From Sipunculus nudus (lineage: Eukaryota; Annelida; Sipuncula; Golfingiida; Sipunculidae): DNA of 64,000 nucleotides. Shown here one piece after another: positions 46,100 through 57,057 of the stretch (the stretch's first letter is position 1; every line of letters begins with the position of its first letter). The notes beneath the pieces were generated by a model. The model was given only the letters and a program-made list of their open reading frames with translations, searched no databases and had not been told where the DNA came from. The translations under genes and the position numbers were made by a program. The stretch is taken from positions 9,788,729 through 9,852,728 of the forward strand of contig CM049314.1 of assembly GCA_026874595.1 (NCBI GenBank), read 5' to 3'.

Positions 46100-47605
46100 C
46101 CTTGACAGCTCTTCTGTGCACTCATTAACATAGGTGTGTATGTCCAGAGGCAGGCGGAACAGGGTGTCAGCATCTAAGTTGACCTTCCCTGGACGATACC
46201 TGATATCGAAACAGAAATCAGAAAGTTAACCTACCCATCTGTGACCAACTGCATTGAGCTTTGCAGTACTCATCACATAAGTCAATGGGTTATTGTCACT
46301 GTATACGGTGAAGCGAGGTGCTTAGTACAGATAATCCCGGAACTTTTCACATATGGCCCATTTCATGGCAAGGAATTCTAACTTGCCGGCATGCAGGTGG
46401 TAATTCTTCTCGGCAGGAGACAGGGTTCTTGAACCGAATGCGACAATTCTCAACTTTCCATCTTGGCGTTGGTACAAGACCGCTCCCAAACCTTGCACCG
46501 AGGCGTCTGTGTATAACACGAAGGGTAAGTCAAAGTTTGGATACGTAAGTACTGGTGGATTGGTCAGAATGTCTATGAGCCTCTCTAAAGTTCTCTGGTG
46601 TACAGCGGTCCACTGGATAGAGGTCTTTGATGGAAGCTGGGCACCTTTACCCTTCTTGGCCCTGTTGACTGGATTATCACCTTTTCCTTGTAAAAGCTCA
46701 TAGATTGGCCTTGCGATCCGCGAAAAATTCTGTATTTTCGTGCGGTAGTAGCTGAGAAAACCTAAAAATTTCCGGACATCACCAACTGTAGCCGGTCCCT
46801 TTTCTTTCAATGCTAGGACAATGCCGACACCATCAGAAGACACAAGTCGTCCCACGTATCTGATTTCAGATTTAAACAGTTCATATTCTGCTGGTTGGAG
46901 CTTCACACCATGTTGCTGGAGAACTCTAAGAACTCTTCTAAGCCCTTCCACATGGTCCTCGAATGTTTTAGCAAAGCAAAGTATATCGTCTAGATATGAA
47001 ATACAACACTCATCTCGGAGTGACTCTAACATCTCCTCCATGTATCTCATAAAAACGGCTGGCGCGTTTGAGAGTCCGAAGGGTATGCGTACCCACTCGT
47101 ATAAACCTCAGGGGGTTATGAACGTTGTCATATACCTAGATCCTTCAGCTATGAATCCCTGGTGGTACGCCTTCCCCTGGTCTAGGATCGAAAACCACTG
47201 GTAACCACCTAGTGTATCTGTGAGATCTTGAATGCTTGGCAGCGGATGTCTATATGGCACAGTTTTTTTATTGAGGAGGTGGTAGTCTATGCATAGGCGT
47301 AGGGAACCATCTTTCTTTCTTACGCAAATAACCAGTGCAGAGTATGGTGATCTCGACCGAACTATCCAACCGTTGACTAGAAGATCCTGGCTGTGAGCTT
47401 TCACCTCCTTAAACAGTGGTTTTGGAATCGATGCAAAGGATCTCTGCACAGGGATTCTGTCCTTTAAGTTAATGACCATTTTAAGCTCAGGAATGCATCC
47501 GATATCACCATCGTCACGAGCGAAAGCACCGGACTCCTCATATAACATCTGCTTTACCACTACCTGCTGCTCTTCACTCAAATGACCGATGTCAACTGGA
47601 GGGTG
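46100..47605 (-). pseudogene. gypsy reverse transcriptase and RNase H
   Basis: One frame from 47581 to 46322 apart from a TGA at about 47105-47107, which sits where TPWGLYEW is normal. Motifs: SPYSALVICVRKKDGSLRLC, SILDQGKAYHQGF (motif A), PFGLSNAPAVFMRYM (motif B), CCISYLDDILCFA (catalytic YLDD), then the connection KFLGFLSYYRTKI and RNase H with VLYTDASVQGLGAVLY. A TAA follows FRDYLY at 46322, and another interrupts RWVG near 46230. Downstream IRYRPGKVNLDAD marks the RNase H end. Confidence 0.92.
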
Positions 47606-47989
47606 CTACAGCTGTTGTTCTGTAGCTGTAGTATCACACCGTGGAGGTTCTGAACTTGCGTGGTTGACTCGGACATCCAGCTTGGGACCATGCATCTGAT
47701 CAGTGTCTAAAATATTCTCTATTAACTGAATATGACCCAAAACGGTTTGGCCTGGAATCGTTATATCATTTTGAGTGTGATTCCCCACAGGGATCTTGAC
47801 GTGTGGTCTGGGATTTGTGTGTACCTCGACATGTCCGTCCCCAATATCTAACTGTTCAAATGGGAGACTGACTTGACTGGATTCAAAAAGCACTACAGAG
47901 TCCTGCACATAGAGATCTGAGCGAATGTTGCACTTTACATAAGCAACTTGACCGGATCGGACCACAAATCCCTTGACGCCGACTTTCAC
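47606..47989 (-). pseudogene. gypsy protease-RT linker
   Basis: About 127 codons in the same frame as protease and RT, with stops on each side. Composition is beta-rich, with VGNHTQNDITIPGQTVLGHI. Linkers of this kind occur between protease and RT in molluscan-type gypsy polyproteins. No catalytic motif. Confidence 0.7.
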
Positions 47990-48013
47990 TACTTCTTGTC
48001 CTGCAGGTGATTC

Positions 48014-48589
48014 TCATGCTTCAAGACAGTTAACGATGGAACGAGCTTTCTCACTCTGAGTATTCATAGCGGTACTAAGTAGGTCTCCTAATGTTGTCAA
48101 CACTCGGGCTCCTCTTTTCTGACACTTGACAAGTTCCTGAATGACATTAAATCCAAGGAGAGGTCGATCAAGGTTCAATTGACTCACAAGGAATGGGACT
48201 TGTATGGCTAACTCTGGATCATTATTACCGGGCAGATTCAATGTCACTTCTACCCAACCATTATAGGGTATGGCTTCCCCATTCGCAGCGAAGACTTCAA
48301 GGTCTGTGCCTTCCATAATCTCACTTAAAGGATGAATTGGCTGCCTGGGTATAAATTTATCTTTCCATGTCCAACCAATTATACTGGTTTGAGCACCAGT
48401 GTCCAATAATACGTCAACGGCATACCTATTTAAATTGCACTTAAGGATACACTTGTCTCCTACCAATTGGGCTACCTTTTCTGATGGGTGTTTAGGTTGA
48501 TGGCTTGACCCTGGTGAACTGGGATAGGCTTTATTCATTTTTGTTTTCTTGACTCGCCTCCTCTGGGACTTTGACTCCGAGCCGGTCAC
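48014..48589 (-). pseudogene. gypsy aspartic protease
   Basis: Contains the catalytic DTGA triad region in VDVLLDTGAQTSIIG and the downstream RPLLGFNVIQEL, which matches the second conserved patch of retroviral-type proteases. A TGA at 48014-48016 separates it from the linker. The listed start is arbitrary, as the frame would be read through from gag or by frameshift. Confidence 0.88.
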
Positions 48590-48599
48590 TGGTCGTCAA

Positions 48600-50059
48600 T
48601 GACCTCCTCAATGACCGGTTTTCGTTACCCAACTGACTTGGTTTCTTCATGCAGGCGACAGCGCGATGACCTTCTGCCCCACATATGAAACAGTGGTTGC
48701 AACCCTGCAGGTTTTCCTGTAAACATTCAGGACAGCCGTATGGTCGAGAACTTCTCTGGGGTCTAGGGCGGTCGTGACATGGTGATAGGTACTCTGATTT
48801 GATGACTCTCTAACTGTCTCAAGTGCATTTGACATCGGCACTGACTGTGATGTAGGTTTCTGCATGGAGTAAACTATTTCAGTTAAAGCTTCAAGCTTAG
48901 CCGAAAGCTGCTCTATAACTTTGTCCCTGGACTTCAACTCAGCAGTGTCACTCACTTTAGTAGTCTGTGTGGACTCAACTTGGCCACTGTGAGCCTGAGT
49001 GATCTTACACGAGTGGTGGCCTAAGCGCCTTTTGCTTTCAGTCTCTTTACCGGCCACCTTATTAATATGCCTGAGGAGGGCCTCATCACTGGTTTCAGAG
49101 TCCGTGAGTAGAGGCTTCAGTTCCCTCCTTAGGTCACCATACTTTTCGGCTAACCCCTGGTAAACAGTATGCATGAAAACGCCCTGGACAGTCCTTGATT
49201 CATACGTCACGTCTGTGTCAGCTTGTTTTGAGGTGAATGTAACCTTCTGTCTCAACCCCATCATTCGATACACAAATTGCTGCGGGCTTTCATGCTCATA
49301 CTGTCGGGCACACATCAGTTCTTGAAACAACTCTGTGCTATTCTTCTCACCTAAGTGAGAGCGAAGGAGACTTTTGAGTTCATCAATTGTGACATCATCC
49401 CTATTAATCAACATGTCCTTGAACGTCCCAGGTTTAATTATCCGGAGTACCCCATGGATGATTTCGCTGATTGTATAATGTCCTTTGAGTCCCTCATCGA
49501 TATGCTGGCAAAAGGTGCTATAATAAAGGTCAGCTGAACTGTCACTAATCTGGCCTCCTTGAATCTTAAACTGTCTCCTCTGTAGAAACGATAGGTCTTT
49601 CAATGATATCATCCCCACAGGTGCTTGATTTGTGTCAGTAGGTATTCCATGACAACGGCTATCAGAGGCACTAGTTGGCTGTTTAATCAAAGTCGGTTCC
49701 AAGACATCATCACCTTGGTTCAGTGAGTTGACCGGCGGCTCCGGTTCTTTAGCACCTGCACCAGTCAGTGCCTTCGTAGTCATGGTTAACCCGTGGTCTT
49801 GTCGCTCTAGGTTCTCAGCGATTAGGTCCCACAAATGTAACAAGTGGGACATGCCCTGATCCTCTGACTCTAACAGGGTCTTGCTATTAATGTAGCTCAG
49901 GACATAGTCGTAACATCCTTTTTCGTCCTCTCTGGTAAGACTAGTTGGATCTGGAACTTGACAAACATTTGTAGCGACTGTGAACATGTCATCTGCATTC
50001 ATTCGAAACAAGGTCTTGCGGATCTGCCACACAGGGTTCTTCCGCTCACTACCTGCCAT
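48600..50059 (-). pseudogene. gypsy gag with zinc knuckle in a shifted frame
   Basis: Starts at the ATG of MAGSERKNPVWQIRK (50059). It carries the gag-like capsid stretch LYYSTFCQHIDEGLKGHY, TELFQELMCARQYEHESP, QQFVYRMMGLRQKV and a coiled region with DKVIEQLSAKLEALTEIV. The CCHC zinc knuckle (CFICGAEGHRAVAC, near 48660-48700) is in another frame from the capsid part. The shift lies near 48770-48800. Gag binds and packages the element RNA. Confidence 0.85.
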
Positions 50060-50151
50060 GATGAACATGTACCAAATGACAGCTGGCTCTGTCTCACACT
50101 GATGCTTGCTTCGGAAATCACTGGACAAATGTCATGGTGCCTGTAGGCATT

Positions 50152-50169
50152 AATCCCGGACGAGCCCCA
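50152..50169 (-). promoter_or_regulatory. primer-binding site
   Basis: Minus strand TGGGGCTCGTCCGGGATT, near-identical to the tRNA-Pro-type primer-binding site known from murine leukaemia virus, with one G fewer. It lies about 6 bases after a TGTAACA that could be an LTR end. Confidence 0.75.
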
Positions 50170-50218
50170 GAAATCTGTTACAGGTCCGAACAGGGGACCT
50201 GGGTAGACAGATGTCACT

Positions 50219-50270
50219 CCTGAAAAACACAGGGAAGAATAGTAAACACGATGTCTTCATCGAGCGAGAA
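50219..50270 (-). repeat. 52-bp repeat, copy 1 (near the primer-binding site)
   Basis: Matches 52284-52335 with two differences. Both copies end in a pyrimidine stretch plus TTTTTCAGG on the minus strand, which resembles a splice acceptor. Confidence 0.9.
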
Positions 50271-50283
50271 CCGAAACGTGACC

Positions 50284-50289
50284 TTTATT
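50284..50289 (-). promoter_or_regulatory. AATAAA polyadenylation-type signal
   Basis: Minus-strand AATAAA about 100 bases before the primer-binding site, the place expected for the R-U5 part of an LTR. Confidence 0.5.
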
Positions 50290-50804
50290 CTTCAAGTACA
50301 AATACATCGTTACATGTATGCATCGCTCAAGTATCATTAACTACTAGTCCGACAATATTGGCCTTTAAACTCAAACCTATACTCAAAGTCTCTCATTGCA
50401 ATATTCAGTCTGATCTCAACGCAATGTTGTTGATACATTTCAATATCACCATGATAGAACTAGCCTGTTAAGTTATCATATCATAATAAGAAATAAACAG
50501 AAGTCTCATATAATAACTATTCACGAACTGAGTTTAACATATATCATCATAAGCTGATCTGGGTTAATATGCAACATTTCCAATTTAAGGGTCATCATCT
50601 TCTATGTAAAAATGGACATACTGTTCTGGATTTGAACCTAACACCCTCGGATACTTGTGTTTAATATGTGTCATCATTAACTTCACTATCATTTCAAATG
50701 CATTTAAATTATATAGCACAAGGTTTTCCATAAGAAATCGAATGATCCTGATTTACCAACTTAATGCACAAGCAAGTGATCTACATTTACTTTCATAAAT
50801 AAAT

Positions 50805-50850
<46 letters not shown>

Positions 50851-52283
50851 ATTTGTTAACAATCTGACTTATCCACATGTGCTGATTTTCCTTCTGATAA
50901 CTTGATAAATAAATGCTAGTTACAACGGAAGTGCTCACATAATGCCTGCTAACAAAAAAATCTGGTCCTGAGTTATTATTAAACATAAGCATATCGGTCA
51001 GGTTAATATAATGAGTACTGTTAGGATGTCCATGGTAAAACAAACATCTTCATCATAATATTGATAGAATTAAATGTTATCACACATCATACGTGTCCAA
51101 TGATTTATTTTTCTCTAACACTGTCTGTCATTCATATGCAGAGTGCTGGAACCTGATCTCTCAAATAACGTTTTAGTTTTTCTAACTTCCGACAGGTGGC
51201 AACACTTACAACACAAAATATATCAATGACGTTCAGATGATTTTCATTGCAAGTGTAAAGTAGTCCAAAATATGTTGTTACATCAATAATAAAATATACA
51301 AAGTTACCTATCTCCAATTTACTACTTGCCTTATACAGACCTCTTTTAATATTGGCAAATACAAATGTGCAAATATACATTAAAAGTTATTGTCATCAAG
51401 CAAAAGACGGGTGTCACTAAAAATGACATTCTAACTTAACCAAATGACAGTGTTCAAGGACCCTGTTTACCACTTGAATTTGGGTTTAGAATTTAACTAT
51501 CTCACAAAATATGGCTTTATATAAAAAGATGAGTACCTATTCCTGATAAATCCTGAATATAGTGGGCTTCTTTCTCTATACTGTTTTATAAAAATTACAG
51601 AGCTGAACAAAAATCCAATGACAAAATAAAAGTCTTGGACCTTTAAACACTGGCCTAATCCTCATATATGTATATAGGTATCAACATAGAGTATGGCCTG
51701 TCAACTGACTCTTGATATATCTATTACTCTCCATCAGCAATCTATATCCCTGGGCATGTTCCACTACCAAAACACATAAAATACCTCTCTATATTATTAA
51801 AAGAATATAATAATAAATATGTGGTCATGAACACAAGTCATACATGTTTACAGCTTCTACTTCAAGCCTGATCAGTCTCAGATCAATATTAGGGGGGGGC
51901 ATGACCTATGACCGTTGCAAGTGAACAACTTGTGAAGCGTGAGGCCCTAACTTCACAAACTCGCATTTAATAAATAACTTGCCTTAACCAATAGTATTTA
52001 CACATTTAACTAGCACGATAACAGTGTTAAATAACCTTATACATGCTTGGGAGAGCTTATTTGCCTAATACAGACATAGGAGAAACTCAGAAACTCTCAG
52101 CTCTGTGAAAATGAACATGGTGCGAACGCTGGGTAGCAAACGTTTTACATGCATGCGGGAAACTACCATAGTATCATTTCTACAAGATAATACGTGTCAA
52201 AACTCATGCAGTTCTAATCCCTGTTCGTTATTTAAGAATACTACGAGTTATAATTGGGTCTAAAGCATTAGAAACGGTACTAA
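50290..52283. other. 2-kb segment inside the 5' end of the gypsy element
   Basis: No coding content. Contains a (TA)n tract at 50809-50847. It is bracketed by the two 52-bp repeats and begins on the minus strand with GTTAGT right after CAG at 52284, a splice-donor-like junction. It may be a very long LTR/leader, an intron-like leader or a later insertion. Confidence 0.5.
50809..50847. repeat. (TA)n microsatellite
   Basis: About 19 TA units. Confidence 0.96.
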
Positions 52284-52335
52284 CCTGAAAAACACAGGAA
52301 AGAATAGTAAACACGATGTCTTCATCGAGTGAGAA
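52284..52335 (-). repeat. 52-bp repeat, copy 2 (next to the 5' LTR)
   Basis: See 50219-50270; 50 of 52 positions agree. Confidence 0.9.
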
Positions 52336-52370
52336 ATGAAGCGGAAGTTACAGTCTAGGTGCACTCGCTC

Positions 52371-52534
52371 GCGAAGCAACTGTGTATACTGCCTTCACTG
52401 GCCCCGGGCAAGTAGATTACACCCAAAAATGAAAAATGGTCAGTGGACCCTCAATTTTCGCTTCACTAAACCTAATATTCAGGCATGACAAATAAAATAA
52501 CTCATAAGTGGCTACATATTTTGTGTATGTCACA
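52371..52534 (-). repeat. 5' LTR segment
   Basis: Direct repeat of 43847-44016. Similarity ends on the internal side right after TTCGC, as in the other copy, and on the outer side at TGTGACATAC. Target duplication CAAGG follows at 52535-52539. Confidence 0.75.
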
Positions 52535-52539
52535 CAAGG

Positions 52540-53188
52540 TCTCTGTAAGTTTAGCTACCAGAGCATTGCCTGTATGAGGATGATCATTCACTCTTTAGAG
52601 AAATGTCACTGTTACAAATGAAGGCCAATGATTCAGGAATTTATTAGAATTGTAGTTCTAATTTAACATTTAAGACAAAAGTTATAATTTATTAACACAA
52701 AGTCTTCAGACAGCATTCATTATTTTTAAGGATACATCATAGGACAATCATTCACAGATTGAAAAAAAAATGTCCCAGACGATAATATATATTCACAGAC
52801 AATATTTATTTATAATTTCTCATTGAACATAGGTAACCTATTACCTTGTGAGCAACTTTTAGAGCTATAATCTCTTCCTAAGGAATGTAATGCACATCCG
52901 GCATGTAAAATGTGGATAAAAATCAGTATTGACCAAATAAGCTGAGATTTTTTAAGGGTGGATTCAGAATGCTGAATGCCTATCCCCGAATATTAAATTC
53001 TACATGTAGTGATTTTGCTGGTTCGGAATTTTATCCAATAATGACAAATAGAAAATATCCTTATTATGCCAGTAAATATTAAAATCTCTCAACACGCATT
53101 CATCATTCCATACATAAGGATTGCTAGCTTTACTGTGTAAAAGATGGGTAGTTTGGACCATTACAAGGGCTGCTATTTCTTTGTTCAG
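52540..53188. other. upstream intron of the ENOX gene
   Basis: AT-rich sequence ending in the acceptor CTATTTCTTTGTTCAG. No other exon seen. Confidence 0.5.
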
Positions 53189-53391
53189 ATGCCCCGCCAA
53201 CGTCAGTGAGGGAACGCCCACCAGGGTGCAGGACGATCTTCGTAGGGGGTCTGCCGGAGACCTTTACAGATGAAATCCTGCGGGAGCTGTTGGAGAGTTG
53301 TGGACCAATCTGTATTATACAGATGAGCAAGAAGAATTTTTCTCACCTGAGTCTGTCGACAAATCTATTTACTTCTATATTTCAGATGAGT
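53189..53391 (+). CDS. ENOX-like exon A (RRM, first part)
   Basis: Acceptor CTTTGTTCAG. Phase entering is 2 (AT completes a codon). The exon end is placed at CAGATGA|GTAAGC. An earlier end just after SKKNF is possible. Confidence 0.75.
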
Positions 53392-54178
53392 AAGCCCTAG
53401 AAATTTATACGTGTATGTGAAATTGTTCACTCTCTGAAATTTTAAAACAATTCATATCTACTTGTTATAGTGTCACAAAATAAATAATTAACCACAATCG
53501 GCACAATGCTTGTTAATCTCATACCTTGTACCTACATCATACATACTCTGATGAACAATTGAATAGCCCCATACGCGCTTGTAGTGACAGCTTTGTTCAG
53601 TCGTGTCAGGAGACTTCCTGAGGCTGTGACTCTGAGAATTAGCAGCTCTACAGTAATAGGAAGGCTGCTGGTATGAGTGGACAAAAGTTTTGCAACAAGG
53701 AAATATGTCACATTTTTTCAACTTATTTCAACTTATCAAATAATTTTGGGGGGGGGGGGGAAATATTCAAACCCATTGCGGGTTTTTGCATAAAAAAGCA
53801 AGCTTAAATGGCGAGACTTTTAATTCTGAACACTATTACACTGTACCTGAGAATATCCATAGCATGAATTATAATACATTAGCATTATTCAGTTATTCAG
53901 TGACTTATAGCTACAGGTCTGTAACGTTGTTTGAATATTTTCAGGTAAGCGTATAAAGATCAATGATCTGGATGACAAACCGAACACGGGGCGACTACAC
54001 GTGGATTATGCTCAGGCTCGAAATGACCTGTACGAGTGGGAGTGTAAACAGAGGGTGCTGGCCCTTGAGGAACGCCATCGCATGAGAATCGAAGAAGAGA
54101 GACTGAGACCTCCCAGTCCACCACCAGTTGTTCACTACTCAGAACACGAGGCTGGTGTCCTCATGGACAAACTGAAAG
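53189..54178 (+). CDS. ecto-NOX disulfide-thiol exchanger (ENOX) homologue, partial: two exons
   Basis: Two adjacent exons match the RNA-recognition-motif region and following helix of ENOX1/ENOX2, cell-surface proteins with hydroquinone oxidase and disulfide-thiol exchange activity that also carry an RRM. Exon A (53189-about 53391) encodes RERPPGCRTIFVGGLPETFT with RNP2-like IFVGGL, then SKKNF. Exon B (53945-54178) encodes KRIKINDLDDKPNTGRLHVD, YAQARNDLYEWECKQR, and LRPPSPPPVVHYSEHEAG, ending at donor GTACTG. The join A/B through ATGA|GTAAGC to CAG|GTAAGC keeps frame. The part after SKKNF (SHLSLSTNLFTSIFQMS) is unlike other ENOX proteins. The amino-terminal exons and all exons after LKG are missing, so the gene either has very long introns or is a fragment. 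Confidence 0.85.
53945..54178 (+). CDS. ENOX-like exon B (end of RRM and charged helix)
   Basis: Acceptor AATATTTTCAG. Very well conserved, with RLHVDYAQARNDLYEWECKQ as the hallmark. Charged helix RVLALEERHRMRIEEERL. Donor after LK with phase 1, as in the family (D or G follows). Confidence 0.9.
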
Positions 54179-54671
54179 GTACTGAAATAGTTTTAACTCC
54201 TACTCAAGATTTCAACATGCGGAATGTAAGGATCAGTTTATGTTCAAAGGGAATGAATCACATCGAAACTTGTGTACTTAAGACTAAGCCTTGTGGTTAA
54301 GACATGGGACTTGAGAGGCTGTGTTTCAGCCTACAGGTTAAAAAACGAGTCGTGGGTGAAATTTTGATTGAAAACTCTAATAAATAATTTCATGGTTTGA
54401 CTGTATGTTAAAAAAAATCCACTAAGAAAGTGGGCTGAGCACCAATTAGACCAATAGTTAGTGGGAGGGACTAAATAAAAAGTCTCAAAAGAGATTTCAG
54501 ATATTTACTTTCTCATTTGTAATACAATGAAACCTTATAATGTGGGCCCCCTTTGCACTGTGACAAACGGTCCACTTTATAACAGTGTCCACTTTATGGA
54601 AGTGCCTACTAGAAGAGGTTCCAGACATGGTTGTCCAACGATGTAAACTTACCCACAGTCATTACAACATA
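54179..54671. other. intron or flank downstream of ENOX exon B
   Basis: No further exon seen. A stretch at 54535-54620 with repeated CCACTTTATAACAGTGTCC-like text looks like a decayed DNA transposon end. Confidence 0.4.
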
Positions 54672-55226
54672 GAGTGAAACCTCGTTGTGTCGAACTCGGT
54701 TAAGTCGAATGCCCGCATGTATCGAAGTCGAATGTGGTATCCCTGCAAAAAACAGTTAAAACCTTACTAATTTATCTCCGCTTGTGTCGAAGTCGGATGT
54801 GTCGAAAACCCTGATGTGTCGAGGTGTTTTGTTGGTCCCCAGCTAATATTTCTATCGCTTAACTCGAAGTCATGTTTGGATAACAGTTGTGTACGGCCCG
54901 TCAATCATGATTGGGCAGCGATGACGAGTCATAATTAATTAATACCGACAAGGCTCTCACTCATCATGCGCAATGGGCCTGTCGCTCGACTCGAGGTCAT
55001 GCAGCTTTAATGTTTTGACAACACTTGTGCACGTTCCAACAACCTTACCTACGGCCACGATGACCAGTTATATAATTAATACCGGCAAGGATCTTACTCA
55101 ACAAGCGCGATGGCTTACATACCTAGTCCGTTGTTCACCTATTTGCCAATTAGTCACTCATAATCATGCCTTAATGAGTAGTTATTGATAAACCAAACAT
55201 AATCTAATCCTTCCCTTTGATGCGTC

Positions 55227-55275
<49 letters not shown>

Positions 55276-55783
55276 ATAGGATAAACATACAGGACTATAT
55301 GTAAAGGGAGGAAGATGAGATCTATATCAGACTGACTCTTATTTACCAAAGAGTACGTTGTACTGTATTACTGCTTCACTTTATATTGTGCGTGTCCTGT
55401 TTGCTATGGCGTCGCGGCCTGCTACGCGTAAGTTTGATGTAAAGACCATATAAACCTCGTTCGATCTCTCTCTTTCTCTTTCTCTATCTCTCTCTCTCTC
55501 CACACACACACTATTTTTCTGTTTCAGTTTGAAATTCTATGACGCTAAAAGATATCGTCTCAACAAAATAAAAGAATGAAAAAAATAATAAGAAGAAATC
55601 TAAAGGATTCACGCAAACATTTGTGAGAACTATATCATATAGGCCCTATACATGTACAGTATTTATCGATAAAAATCACGGCTGAAGAAGGTTGAATATA
55701 ATGAACATCGAATGTCTCGAACTCCGGTTCAGTCGAAGGAAATTCACCAGTCCTTTCGACTTCATCACAACGAGGTTTCACTG
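54672..55783. mobile_element. pogo/Tc1-like non-autonomous DNA transposon
   Basis: Left end GAGTGAAACCTCGTTGTG and right end the inverse of CAGTGAAACCTCGTTGTG (17 of 18 match), flanked by TA on both sides. The subterminal regions repeat GTCGAA motifs (GTGTCGAACTCGG, AGTCGAATG and others). About 1.1 kb without a transposase frame. Contains a (TA)n tract and a CT-rich tract. Confidence 0.7.
55231..55274. repeat. (TA)n microsatellite
   Basis: About 20 TA units inside the pogo-like element. Confidence 0.96.
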
Positions 55784-56139
55784 TATATTAAAAAGATATA
55801 ACCCAACTCAAATTTTCTGTAGATTAGATTTTATTCTCATATCAGTAGGTATGTCAGCAAGTGTAAAAAAAAAAACATGTAGGATCAGGTGTCAAAACTG
55901 CATGATCACACAACTTTAGGGGTTAATTTGAATCTAGAACAAGAAAAACGGGGTCTAGGGTTTTGGAAATCGATTTGTAACACTTAAATGACCCACATTA
56001 TAGTATTTGATAAAACAGACTATACTAGAGACTAAAGAATTCAATCAAAACACTGATCTTGCTTTCCGTTAGTGGATTGAGAATTCCTATTATAATATTT
56101 CCTCATGCATTATTATTAATGGGCGTGCTTCAAGGTTTT

Positions 56140-56381
56140 TTTTTTTCCAGTTAGCTGTGGGGTTAGACAGGATTGCCCACTTTCACTATACTTTTATATT
56201 TTATGTGCAGAGTTATTGGCAACTAAAATAAGGGATAGTCCTGTTATAAGTGGTATAAAGATAAATAATGTAGAACATGTGATATCATAATATGCTGACG
56301 ATACTTTATTATTTTTTAATAATGATAGGAAACTGTTAAACAAATTCTCAAATTATTCCATAGATATTATTCTATTAGTAG
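56140..56381 (+). pseudogene. non-LTR retrotransposon RT relic, left part
   Basis: Encodes GVRQDCPLSLYFYILCAELL, ATKIRDSPVISGIKINNVEH and the catalytic box as YADDTLLFFNND after a TAA. Cut at 56381 by the piggyBac-like insertion, with later sequence resuming after 57912. Confidence 0.8.
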
Positions 56382-56398
56382 TTAACACATTCGCTGCC

Positions 56399-56420
56399 AA
56401 TGACGTGTATACACGTCATT
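56399..56420. repeat. 22-bp perfect palindrome
   Basis: Built on TGACGTGTATACACGTCA with AA/TT outside. A second copy of its right half with CACGTGTATACACGTCAT lies at about 56445-56463. Candidate transposase or transcription-factor site. Confidence 0.85.
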
Positions 56421-57015
56421 AATTATGATTCCCCCAGTGCCAAGCACGTGTATACACGTCATTTATTTATAAGCCATTTTCAGCAGGAATTCTCATAAAT
56501 TTATCAATAAATTCTATGCAGATGAGTAGTAGTCCATTTGTAAAATAGTCTCGCAGTATGAAAAATGAATTGTTTGTTATTCAACAGTGCGCTGCATCAT
56601 TTGAAAGCAGGAGAGATGTGTTGATGGTGACAAAATCCACGGCTGCGGTCCATTGCCGTGAAATAACTTTACGACGCGCTTTAGTTTGAAGTCGATTCCT
56701 TGTAAGAATACTACTTGGAATCAAACGAAAGTGAGGATCGTAAAAATATGTAGCTAGTTTGATATTAGAACATGTTTTGGCCATTTATTTACGAGAGACC
56801 CGGTTGGAAACCGAGGTGTGACAGATTGCACCTTAGGTGTGAACTCAAGATAGCGAGGCGTGAGATCGTTCAGGTTTATTGCCCCGCGTGGACAGGGTAT
56901 TGCGCAATCAGCAACAAAGGGCGCTGGCCACATGATTGACACACGTACAGATCGGCAGTGTAATCAGAACGCGGCTCCAAATGATTCTTTCGGCTTATTT
57001 CATGTTCCTTATTTA

Positions 57016-57016
<1 letters not shown>

Positions 57017-57053
<37 letters not shown>
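57017..57053. repeat. (TA)n microsatellite
   Basis: About 18 TA units inside the piggyBac-like element. Confidence 0.96.

Positions 57054-57057
<4 letters not shown>

Larger units (their letters stand above)
43847..52534 (-). mobile_element. Ty3/gypsy LTR retrotransposon, nearly complete but inactive
   Basis: Running on the minus strand, it has gag, protease, reverse transcriptase, RNase H and integrase in the Ty3/gypsy order. It is bounded by similar direct repeats (43847-44016 and about 52371-52534) and flanked by the 5-base duplication CAAGG (43842-43846 and 52535-52539). The coding region carries at least eight in-frame stops and at least four frameshifts, so it cannot act alone. The two LTR segments differ at roughly 10 positions in 158 (counted by eye), so it is an old insertion. 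The 5' end is unusual, with about 2.2 kb between the LTR and the primer-binding site. Domain makeup and tail resemble gypsy elements common in bivalves (from memory). Confidence 0.9.

Noticed and set aside
50181-52534. A single 2.3-kb 5' LTR
   Set aside because: The 3' side has only about 170 bases of matching LTR before the target duplication, and sequence below 43847 does not match 50181-52370. Kept as an open alternative, not annotated.
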